Assembly (NCBI RefSeq): GCF_001426865.1
Contig: NZ_LMFO01000001.1
Location: 124,001 to 188,000 of the forward strand
Origin: Paenibacillus sp. Root52
GTDB taxonomy: Bacteria; Bacillota; Bacilli; Paenibacillales; Paenibacillaceae
DNA length: 64,000 nt
Reading direction: 5' to 3'
Shown: positions 34,394 to 41,695 of the stretch, one piece after another
How positions within the stretch are numbered: the stretch's first letter is position 1
Layout: every line of letters starts with the position of its first letter
The notes under the pieces: generated by a model
The model's input: only the letters and a program-made list of their open reading frames with translations
Database searches by the model: none
Told to the model about the DNA's origin: nothing
Position numbers and translations under genes: made by a program

Positions 34394-35443
34394 TTGAGTA
34401 CACAGTCGTCTTGGGGAGAAGGAAATTTTTCCCGCTTTATATGCACTGCCAATCATGGATTTGCTCCATATGCTCAGGAGGAGCTGCGCCGTGCTTTTGG
34501 TGCAGTTAAGAGCACAGTTGTCGTACCAGGTGAGATTTTATTGGCGGGTCTACCTGTCGCTGAAGAAGAAGTATCGAAGAAACTGTTAGAGGAGTCTCCT
34601 ACGTTTTTGCGGCATATTCAACCTGTTCAATTTCAAGAAAGCACAGAGAAAACAGAGGAAGCGTTGGATAAGTTTGTTGCGTTTGTTCTGAATCGATCTG
34701 AATTGACGGGTGAGCGTGTTGTATTGCAGGTTCGCAAAACAGAGTCAGCCTTCTGGGAGGAAAATGCTGCTTCGTTGAAGCAATTGTTAACGGATAAGTT
34801 GCACGAACTCAATTGTGAATGGGTTATCCGCGACGCTGATTTTGTTATTTCGGTATTTGTCTCAAATGATGCGTTATATGCCGGGATTTCTAAGCCTGAA
34901 CAGAATCTCTCTGATTGGAGTGGCGGAGCGATCCGCTTTCAGAAGGAAGAAGGACAGATTTCTCGCGCGAAGTTCAAGCTACTTGAAGCAGAGCAGACGT
35001 TTGGAATCGATTTTACATCGTTCCACAAAGCTTTAGATATTGGAGCTGCACCCGGTGGTTGGACGTCTTTCTTGCTGGAACGTGGATTAGAAGTAACAGC
35101 TGTTGACCCTGCCAAAATGGATGCAACCCTGCTGCAGTCACCTCGATTGACATTTTTGAAGAAGAATGCAGGGGATGTTCGTTTTCATGATGGAGAATTT
35201 GACCTGCTTGTATGTGATATGAGTTGGAGTCCTAAGTTGATGAGTCGCCTTGTATCTGACCTTCTATATAGTCTACAATCAGGCGGAACCGCTGTTGTTA
35301 CTGTCAAGCTGCTGCATAAGAAGCCACTTGCTCTGATTAAGGAAGTTATTGATACATTTGAGCGCTCACGTATGCAGATTCAACGCTCTAAACAGTTGTT
35401 CCACAATCGGGAAGAGATTACACTGTACATGATTAAGTACTAA
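34394..35443 (+). CDS. RlmM-like/FtsJ-fold RNA methyltransferase
   Basis: A 349-residue SAM-dependent methyltransferase. The first 190 residues resemble the THUMP-like RNA-binding half of RlmM; the FtsJ catalytic half has the SAM loop DIGAAPGGWTSFLLERG, an acidic motif II (VTAVDPAKMD), LVCDMSWSPK with catalytic Asp, and TVKLLHKK with a catalytic Lys, consistent with the K-D-K-E set of 2'-O-methyltransferases. The likely target is 23S rRNA by family; not proven. TTG 34394 lies 9 bp after GGAGGG. It ends the run that began at 30458. Confidence 0.85.
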   Translation: MSTQSSWGEGNFSRFICTANHGFAPYAQEELRRAFGAVKSTVVVPGEILLAGLPVAEEEVSKKLLEESPTFLRHIQPVQFQESTEKTEEALDKFVAFVLNRSELTGERVVLQVRKTESAFWEENAASLKQLLTDKLHELNCEWVIRDADFVISVFVSNDALYAGISKPEQNLSDWSGGAIRFQKEEGQISRAKFKLLEAEQTFGIDFTSFHKALDIGAAPGGWTSFLLERGLEVTAVDPAKMDATLLQSPRLTFLKKNAGDVRFHDGEFDLLVCDMSWSPKLMSRLVSDLLYSLQSGGTAVVTVKLLHKKPLALIKEVIDTFERSRMQIQRSKQLFHNREEITLYMIKY

Positions 35444-35476
35444 CGTAAACGTATAGAGTTAATTGAAATTTATTGC

Positions 35477-35506
35477 TTTACAATCCATTATTGCATGTAC
35501 TATAAT
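35477..35506 (+). promoter_or_regulatory. promoter of the Tad-like cluster leader
   Basis: TTTACA and TATAAT (35501-35506) separated by 18 bp. Transcription would start near 35513. Confidence 0.65.
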
Positions 35507-35512
35507 GATACC

Positions 35513-35606
35513 AATATTAACCATAACGAATTAAAGGGAAAGCATCCCGGAGTGAATGAACCAATGATTTTGGTTCGTAGCTTCGGTGAAGCTTTCCCTT
35601 TTTTGT
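35513..35606 (+). ncRNA. structured leader ending in an intrinsic terminator (attenuator or small RNA)
   Basis: AAAGGGAAAGC (35533-35543) pairs with GCTTTCCCTTT (35591-35601) and is followed by a T-run. Inside lie two more hairpins: GAACCAA/TTGGTTC (58-64 with 70-76 of this hundred) and GCTTC/GAAGC, the latter sharing bases 35591-35592 with the terminator stem. Placed between a promoter and the kinase ribosome binding site, it could be an attenuator or release a small RNA of about 90 nt. It matches no riboswitch class I recognise. Confidence 0.6.
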
Positions 35607-35629
35607 TGTGTCAGAGAGGAGTGTGGCAT

Positions 35630-37108
35630 ATGAGACATCCGGCCAGACTAGAGCATGGAAGCCTGCTGGGCGGAAGATACAGAATCATATCTGTTTTGGG
35701 TATAGGCGGGATGAGTCATGTATATAAGGCTGAAGACTTGAAGCTGCCCGGTAAGTTTTGGGCGATCAAAGAGAGCATAACAAGCGTGTCTTATGAAGGA
35801 AGTATGGAAGCCGAAGCGGCGTTGTTAACGTCACTGAGACATCCCCGGCTTCCACAAATTGTTGATTTTTTCGTTCCGGATGAAGAGGGATATACCTATC
35901 TGGTAATGGAATACATCGATGGCGAGACACTTAGTGAGTACTTTAAGAAGTGCAAAGGCAAGATCCCGATGGAACAATTGACTGAATTCATATTGCAGCT
36001 TCTGGATGTGTTGAGTTATCTACATGGGCTGAATCCGGCTGTGATTTATCGGGATCTGAAGCCGTCAAACATTATGATCATCTCGGATAATGAAGTGAAG
36101 CTGATTGACTTTGGCATTGCGCGAAGCTATAAGTCTAATCACGTAGAGGATACTGTCAAACTGGGAACGGCTGGTTTTGCTGCCCCTGAACAATATGGCT
36201 CTGGACAGACGGATGCGCGCTCAGACTTGTATAGCTTAGGAGCGTTGATGTTATATTTAATGACTTCTGGTGCTTATACAGAGTGGATTCAAGGCGTTGA
36301 AGGTGCAATTCGTAGCGATGTTCCTCGTACATATATCCCTGTCGTGAGGCGGTTGCTTAGGCTGAGTCCGGATGAGCGATTTCAATCTGCGGAGGAAGTA
36401 CGTAAAGAGTTACTTCGTAGACCCGGAATAGCAACTTCGAGGGGAGAAACAACGCTGACGATGAGTGGAGGAACAAGGGTAATCGCTCTGACCGGAGCTT
36501 CATCCGGTGTTGGCGTTACCCATACAGCAATCGCAATTAGTCACTACTTAGAAAGGCAAAATTTTAAAGTTGCTGTGATCGAGATGTCTCCACGCTCTCA
36601 ATCATTTTCACGAATTCAACAGATTATACAATCAGGTAAGCCGTTATCATCGGGAAGACAATTTGAGGTTGATGGTGTGCACTATTGGAAACAATCCGGA
36701 CGAGCTGATATTTTGTCTTTACTGGGTGGAAGTTATCAATTCATTATTATGGATCTCGGAAGTGGACAGGATCAGAATCGACTTGAGGAATTTCTTAGAG
36801 CTGATCTACCAATCGTGATTGGTTCTGGTGCCGAGTGGAGACAAGCGGAGATTCATGCGTTTGTCCGTTCGAATCATCGTTTTCCAAGAGACAAATGGAT
36901 ATACTGTCTGCCACTAGCATCTTCGGATGCTGTCCAGCGTATTCGAAAATCATTGGATACGTCCAGTGTATATAGTTTGCCGTTGAACATTGATCCATTT
37001 GACCGAGAACCACATATGGATAAAATATTTGCTCACATTTTCACTCATATGATTGGGCAGTTGCCGAAGAAGCGTTCGTTTTTTGCACGAAGAAGAGCTG
37101 GGGTCTGA
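35630..37108 (+). CDS. Ser/Thr protein kinase fused to a TadZ/CpaE-like domain
   Basis: A 492-residue fusion. Residues about 15-265 form a Hanks-type kinase with the Gly loop GIGGMS (24-29), Lys47 (WAIKES), catalytic YRDLKPSN (Asp142, Asn147), DFG (160-162) and APE (185-187); all catalytic residues are present. Residues about 280-480 resemble a MinD/ParA-type domain starting RVIALTGASSGVGVTHTA (283-300), in which the usual Walker A Lys is Val296, as in TadZ/CpaE proteins. No membrane segment or PASTA repeat is seen. ATG 35630 is 10 bp after AGGAG. First gene of the Tad-like cluster; it may regulate assembly by phosphorylation (inference). Confidence 0.85.
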   Translation: MRHPARLEHGSLLGGRYRIISVLGIGGMSHVYKAEDLKLPGKFWAIKESITSVSYEGSMEAEAALLTSLRHPRLPQIVDFFVPDEEGYTYLVMEYIDGETLSEYFKKCKGKIPMEQLTEFILQLLDVLSYLHGLNPAVIYRDLKPSNIMIISDNEVKLIDFGIARSYKSNHVEDTVKLGTAGFAAPEQYGSGQTDARSDLYSLGALMLYLMTSGAYTEWIQGVEGAIRSDVPRTYIPVVRRLLRLSPDERFQSAEEVRKELLRRPGIATSRGETTLTMSGGTRVIALTGASSGVGVTHTAIAISHYLERQNFKVAVIEMSPRSQSFSRIQQIIQSGKPLSSGRQFEVDGVHYWKQSGRADILSLLGGSYQFIIMDLGSGQDQNRLEEFLRADLPIVIGSGAEWRQAEIHAFVRSNHRFPRDKWIYCLPLASSDAVQRIRKSLDTSSVYSLPLNIDPFDREPHMDKIFAHIFTHMIGQLPKKRSFFARRRAGV

Positions 37109-37174
37109 GAATAGGTATTTGAAGGATATTTGAAGTTAGATATTTTGAGGAGATTTTGAGAGGAGAGCCCTTTT

Positions 37175-38203
37175 TTGTCTAAATTAAGAAAGCAAAGTCG
37201 TCAACTCATCTATGCCAGTCTTACTGGAGCCGGTGTGGTAGGTTTGTTGTTTGGTGGATACGTGATCTACAACATGAAGACGATGAGTGACACGAAGACT
37301 CAGATGGAGTCCCACTATTTATCCGCGTATGAACAAAAGGAAGCCGAATTATTGCAGCAATGGAATTCAGGGGCACAGGGATGGGTGACGATCCGTGATG
37401 TGGAGGCAGGCGAGAAAATTATGTCTGAGGATATTAAGCTCGTTGCCGTTCCCGATGCACAGGCTCCACGTAATTTATGGTCTAGCACGAAGCAAATGAA
37501 TGGTCAGATTGCCAAAATAGAGCTTAAAAAAGGAACAGCTATTACGACGGAAATGGTGTATGAAGATACGCCCGCACCGCCCGATCTAAGAAACCGTGAA
37601 CTGCAAGTTGTACTGTTACCTTCATCACTCACTAAAGGAGATAATATTGATATTCGGATTCAGTTTCCGACAGGTCAGGACTATATCTTATTATCCAAGA
37701 AGAAAGTAGAGCGTCTAAATGCAGCAACGTTATGGATCACGATGACGGAAGAGGAGATATTGACCTTGTCCAGTGCGATCGTAGATGCCTATTTACATAA
37801 AGCCTCAATTTACGCTCTGACGTATGTTGAACCTCAATTCCAGACAGCAGCGATCCCAACATATCCCGCCAACAGTGAGGTGTTGAAGCTGTTAGAAAGT
37901 GATCCCAATATTGTTCGTCGAGCCGAACAGGAGTTATCAAGACAGGTTAGAAACTCGCTAGAGAGCTCTCTAGCAGCTTCGATGACAACACCTTCACAAG
38001 GCGTGGAGCAGGATGTTGCTCAGTCTTCAGTCTCTTATAACAGTAGGCCGGGAACCAACAGCACGGCCAATGATGTGATCTGGAATGATGGGTCAAGCAG
38101 TGTGGGGCATGAAAAATCGTCGAATCCTGCCACAAATAATAATTATACTTCCGGTGTAACAGAGTACGATGAGCAGAAGACCCTCCTCACAGGTGGAGAA
38201 TAA
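37175..38203 (+). CDS. membrane-anchored SAF-domain protein, CpaB/RcpC-like
   Basis: A 342-residue protein with one N-terminal membrane segment (about 11-33) and an SAF domain at about 69-128 (VTIRDVEAGEKIMSEDIKLV, then LKKGTAITTEMVY), the arrangement of CpaB/RcpC proteins of Tad pilus loci. The C-terminal third is rich in Ser, Thr, Asn and Gly and probably unstructured. In Gram-negative Tad systems CpaB helps the outer-membrane secretin; here there is no outer membrane, so it may instead guide the pilus through the wall. TTG 37175 lies 7-8 bp after AGGAGAG. Confidence 0.75.
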   Translation: MSKLRKQSRQLIYASLTGAGVVGLLFGGYVIYNMKTMSDTKTQMESHYLSAYEQKEAELLQQWNSGAQGWVTIRDVEAGEKIMSEDIKLVAVPDAQAPRNLWSSTKQMNGQIAKIELKKGTAITTEMVYEDTPAPPDLRNRELQVVLLPSSLTKGDNIDIRIQFPTGQDYILLSKKKVERLNAATLWITMTEEEILTLSSAIVDAYLHKASIYALTYVEPQFQTAAIPTYPANSEVLKLLESDPNIVRRAEQELSRQVRNSLESSLAASMTTPSQGVEQDVAQSSVSYNSRPGTNSTANDVIWNDGSSSVGHEKSSNPATNNNYTSGVTEYDEQKTLLTGGE

Positions 38204-38207
38204 GTAG

Positions 38208-38237
38208 GGGAATCTGAAATAAGAGGGAATCTGAAAT
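38208..38237 (+). repeat. short direct repeat in the CpaB-TadZ gap
   Basis: GGGAATCTGAAAT occurs twice, at 38208-38220 and 38225-38237, separated by 4 bp. Confidence 0.7.
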
Positions 38238-38295
38238 GAATAGTAGAAATCAAAAGACATATCAGAAACATATTTCTCCTAACAACGAATTATAG
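38236..38295 (+). CDS. possible 19-codon open frame in the Tad-like cluster
   Basis: ATG 38236 to TAG 38295 encodes a hydrophilic 19-residue peptide beginning MNSRNQKTYQK. GAGGG lies 8-9 bp upstream, so translation is possible. It may be a leader peptide for the following gene or a chance frame; there is no family support. Confidence 0.25.
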   Translation: MNSRNQKTYQKHISPNNEL

Positions 38296-38321
38296 AGTGA
38301 TGAAAGGAGCCGTGACTTCAT

Positions 38322-39035
38322 TTGCAAACATGGATTTTTGCTGGATTATGTGAGAAAAACGACTTGTTATTATATTTATCTAAAATTTTGACTGCTTCAG
38401 GTAAGCGTGTCTTGCTTGTAGACGGAACATTGCAGCAAAAGTATGGCTACTGGACAGGGGAAGTACAGCATTCATTACGAATTACCGAGTTCGAAGGGTT
38501 CGATATCGCCAGTCATTTTGTGACATCTAATGCGGTGGAGACTCATCTTGAAGCGAATGGAGAGAAGGTCGAATCGTATGATTATACTATTTATGATATT
38601 GAAACCTCTCATTTTGCATCTAGAGACCTGTGGTTAGCTGCTGATATTCGTGTCTGGGTAAGCAATTACGAACGATATAATCTGGAACGGGGCAAGTTGT
38701 GGTTGAAGCAGCTCCTCGAAGAGAAGTCTTTGCCGGTAGAGCTTTCATTCCAACGTATTTTAATCAATGCGGTTGACTGTAAGCTTGAAGAACGTTACTT
38801 ATGGGCGTATCTGGACGGAAGTCCATTTGTCTGGACAGGGGATGCGCTGCTTCTTCCATGGGACGAATTGACGGCAGCTGTAAAATTGGAGAACGAACAT
38901 CATCGCCGCGTGTTACTTGCGCCCTTATCTAGAAATTATAAGAAATCATTATGCCGACTGGTAGAGCAGCTGACAGGTTGGGAAAGTGTCTACAGTCGTC
39001 GGACGATGAAGGAAGCGGAGAGGATGAGGGCATGA
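38322..39035 (+). CDS. TadZ/CpaE-like protein without a P-loop
   Basis: A 237-residue protein with the outline of a ParA/MinD/CpaE ATPase: a first strand (MQTWIFAGLC), a helix, then GKRVLLVDGTLQQKYG at the place of the A' strand and the Asp that follows, and YDYTIYDIETS near the Walker B strand. The glycine-rich Walker A loop is absent: the first loop reads GLCEKNDLLLYLS. It is therefore probably a non-hydrolysing scaffold. TTG 38322 is about 12 bp after AAAGGAG. It overlaps the next gene by 4 bp. Assignment rests on fold-like pattern and neighbours. Confidence 0.55.
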   Translation: MQTWIFAGLCEKNDLLLYLSKILTASGKRVLLVDGTLQQKYGYWTGEVQHSLRITEFEGFDIASHFVTSNAVETHLEANGEKVESYDYTIYDIETSHFASRDLWLAADIRVWVSNYERYNLERGKLWLKQLLEEKSLPVELSFQRILINAVDCKLEERYLWAYLDGSPFVWTGDALLLPWDELTAAVKLENEHHRRVLLAPLSRNYKKSLCRLVEQLTGWESVYSRRTMKEAERMRA

Positions 39036-39862
39036 GTATTATTTCGTTTTGGAGCCCTTTTGCGGGTACTGGCACGACTTCAAATGTATTAATAAGTGCG
39101 TATGCTATGGCGCTCCACTATAGAACAAGAATATTGCTAGTTAACACTGGTTCGACCGGTAGCAGTATTGAAGCTGCACTTCCACCAACTGAGATTGAGG
39201 ATGCTGATTCACTGTTTAGGTTTGAGGAAGGGGGATGGGATGCAATTGAACGTTTGTTCATCAGCGGAAGTCTGAATAAGCATAATCTGCGTGATTATAC
39301 TAAACCTTTGCTTAAAGAGCGTTTGGATCTGTTGACTGGCAGAATTAATCAGATCGAAAGATCTCCTAAGGAACACAAGGAAACGTTAAAGAATTTACTC
39401 CAGGTTGCAAACGAGTATTATGATTTGGTACTCCTAGATGCGGGTAGCTCAGCCGTGAATGAATCCTTATTGCTGGAGCAATCCGACTATATCGTGGTGA
39501 ACCTATCTCAGAATATGAGAGAGCTAGAAGTGTTTTTTGAACATATTTTGCCGAAGCACTTGAGTGATCAGAAGATACATCTGGTGTTGAACAAATATGA
39601 TCCAAACGCTAAAGCATCAATAAGCAACATCCGCAGACGTTTTCGATACAAGGGCTCAATCTCTATTCTTCCTTATACAACCGGGTTTCTAGATGCAGTC
39701 AATCGGCGTGATGCGGCAGCATATTTACATTTGGAAGGTCTAAGTGACAGTAAGAATGTTCGAAAAGGAAGCTTCACAGCAAGTATGGCTGAACTTGCTC
39801 GCCTCATAATGGACGGCGCAGGGATGCGCACGGCTCTGAAGAGGCTGGAAAGGGGTGCCTGA
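39032..39862 (+). CDS. TadZ/CpaE-like protein with atypical Walker A
   Basis: A 276-residue MinD/ParA-like protein. The N-terminus MSIISFWSPFAGTGTTSNVL has a glycine-rich loop in which Thr replaces the Walker A lysine, as in TadZ/CpaE pilus-localisation proteins. LLVNTGSTGSSIEAAL and YDLVLLDAGSSAVNE match the A' and Walker B strands (Asp in LLDAG), and NLSQNMRELEVFF resembles the later helix. ATG 39032 overlaps the stop of the previous gene, after AGAGGATGAGG. In Tad systems TadZ sets the site of pilus assembly; that role is inferred. Confidence 0.7.
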   Translation: MSIISFWSPFAGTGTTSNVLISAYAMALHYRTRILLVNTGSTGSSIEAALPPTEIEDADSLFRFEEGGWDAIERLFISGSLNKHNLRDYTKPLLKERLDLLTGRINQIERSPKEHKETLKNLLQVANEYYDLVLLDAGSSAVNESLLLEQSDYIVVNLSQNMRELEVFFEHILPKHLSDQKIHLVLNKYDPNAKASISNIRRRFRYKGSISILPYTTGFLDAVNRRDAAAYLHLEGLSDSKNVRKGSFTASMAELARLIMDGAGMRTALKRLERGA

Positions 39863-39868
39863 CCCTAA

Positions 39869-41695
39869 ATGTTATGGAACATGATCGGTATAGGGTTAAT
39901 TATCGTTGCGGGTCTTGGTTATGTAGGTTTCAGATACCGCGCTTACCATCGAGAACAACGTACAGATGTGACTGAACCGGGCGGCTTCACGATTGAAAGT
40001 TTAACCGAGAAGGTAAAAAATTCACTTCATGAACTAAGCCATGGTCAGCTCGCGGATGCTGGATTGCATGAAGAGGAATATCGGAGAAGGATCAATCAGC
40101 GAGCTGAAATGCGAAAGGCACTGAAAGGTTGTGTCTCTGGTAGTATCAGTGACAAAACTTATGTCAAAAATCTAATAAGTGATCTGCTAACACGCAGCAT
40201 AGGACTGAATAAATCGAATGTGGATGAAGTTATTCCTTTTGCAGAACCGGAACTGCTGACAAGTCAGGATCAATTTGAAATTGTCTTTTACCTCTACCAG
40301 CAGCAATTCGGTATGGATGCGTTATCCCGTCTAATTGATACGTATGATCTGGGTAGACTGCGAATGGAAGAAGGTATCCAGGATGGGGGAGGCTTTTATA
40401 TCTCTGAAGAAGATATTCAATATGTGTTCGAATGTGAGTATCGGGAGCTTGGATTCAGAGAAAAGACGGATATCATTGTGCAACGCATCTATCAACACTA
40501 CAAAGGGTTCTCAGTTGTAGATGAAATTCGAGATCAACGCATTGACGGCGTGAGTGGTGGTGTTAGCGGCATGCTTGATGCGATGCAGGATGTGCGACTT
40601 CGGCAGCCTAGTTCGTGGAATGATTTACTGGAAGCGGGGCTTGAAGATGCTCAGACGCAGGCTCCATTGAACGGTATGCAGAGTGTATGGATTTTCTATA
40701 AAGGCAAGTCGATTCATCTAGCATTTCTGTCATTTGGCAGCATCCGTGAACTGAAAAGGGTATGTCAAAATATTTATAAATATAACTATCCCGGTCAGCT
40801 ATCCGAAGCGAATGGTTACAAGGTTAATGAAATGAAGGATGGTTCTCGTGTCGTCGTGGTACGTCCGCCATTTGCAGAGTCATGGGCATTCTTTGTAAGA
40901 AAATTTGATATCCCTAATGCCTCGCTGGAACAACTGATCACAGGCACGAATGCTGAGCTGCCAATAACTATACTGCAGTATTTAATGAAAGGCAGCCGAA
41001 TTACTGCGGTAACTGGAGCACAGGGTTCTGGTAAAACAACTTTGTTAATGGCTATGGTGAAGCATATTTATGCATCGTATACGTTACGGGTACAAGAGAT
41101 GGCGTTTGAATTGCAGCTTAGACGAATCTATAGCCGACGTAACATATTGAGTTTTCGCGAAACAGAGCACATTTCAGGGCAACAAGGACTTGATCTACAG
41201 AAAAAAACAGACGGTACAGTCAATATTCTGGGAGAAGTCGCGAGTGATGAGGTTGCTGCATGGATGATTCAGATGTCGCAAGTAGCCAGTTTGTTCACGT
41301 TGTTTACGCATCACGCTAAGACGTTTCGCGATCTGGTGTTTTCACTTCGAAATTCACTGCTCAAAACAGGAATGTTTCAGCATGAGCATATTGCCGAGGA
41401 ACAGGTAGTAAGTGTCATTAATTTTGATGTACATATGAAAAAGGACGCCGAGGGACGACGGTATATTGAACGTATTACAGAGTGTTTGCCTCGGGCAGAG
41501 CAGAGCGATAGCGTTGAAGAACGTAATGGATTTACATTCCGGAATGTCGTGGAGTATCAAAATGGAGGCTATGTCGTAACAGCTCCGATCTCGGCTGGAA
41601 GTATTATAGACATGCGAGATCAGATGACGTTGCAGGATGCTGCGGAATTCGACCGATTCATCGCCCGGTATTGGGGTGACCACTATGACCATTAA
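39869..41695 (+). CDS. TadA/CpaF-like secretion ATPase with N-terminal membrane segment
   Basis: A 608-residue type II/IV secretion ATPase relative. A predicted membrane segment occupies about residues 3-20, unusual for this family. The C-terminal motor has Walker A GAQGSGKT with Lys389, a Walker B-like region ending in NILGEVASDEV (Glu of the GEV element) and FTHHAKTFRDLVFSLRN where TadA proteins have a T-H-A-N motif. The middle part contains LDVAMFD-type segments only weakly. It would power pilus assembly or retraction at the inner face of the membrane. Immediately upstream of and overlapping the TadB/C-like gene by 11 bp. Confidence 0.8.
   Translation: MLWNMIGIGLIIVAGLGYVGFRYRAYHREQRTDVTEPGGFTIESLTEKVKNSLHELSHGQLADAGLHEEEYRRRINQRAEMRKALKGCVSGSISDKTYVKNLISDLLTRSIGLNKSNVDEVIPFAEPELLTSQDQFEIVFYLYQQQFGMDALSRLIDTYDLGRLRMEEGIQDGGGFYISEEDIQYVFECEYRELGFREKTDIIVQRIYQHYKGFSVVDEIRDQRIDGVSGGVSGMLDAMQDVRLRQPSSWNDLLEAGLEDAQTQAPLNGMQSVWIFYKGKSIHLAFLSFGSIRELKRVCQNIYKYNYPGQLSEANGYKVNEMKDGSRVVVVRPPFAESWAFFVRKFDIPNASLEQLITGTNAELPITILQYLMKGSRITAVTGAQGSGKTTLLMAMVKHIYASYTLRVQEMAFELQLRRIYSRRNILSFRETEHISGQQGLDLQKKTDGTVNILGEVASDEVAAWMIQMSQVASLFTLFTHHAKTFRDLVFSLRNSLLKTGMFQHEHIAEEQVVSVINFDVHMKKDAEGRRYIERITECLPRAEQSDSVEERNGFTFRNVVEYQNGGYVVTAPISAGSIIDMRDQMTLQDAAEFDRFIARYWGDHYDH

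Noticed and set aside
38951..39031. Upstream extension of the second TadZ-like gene
   Set aside because: It lies entirely inside the preceding gene, and the ATG at 39032 has the ribosome binding site.
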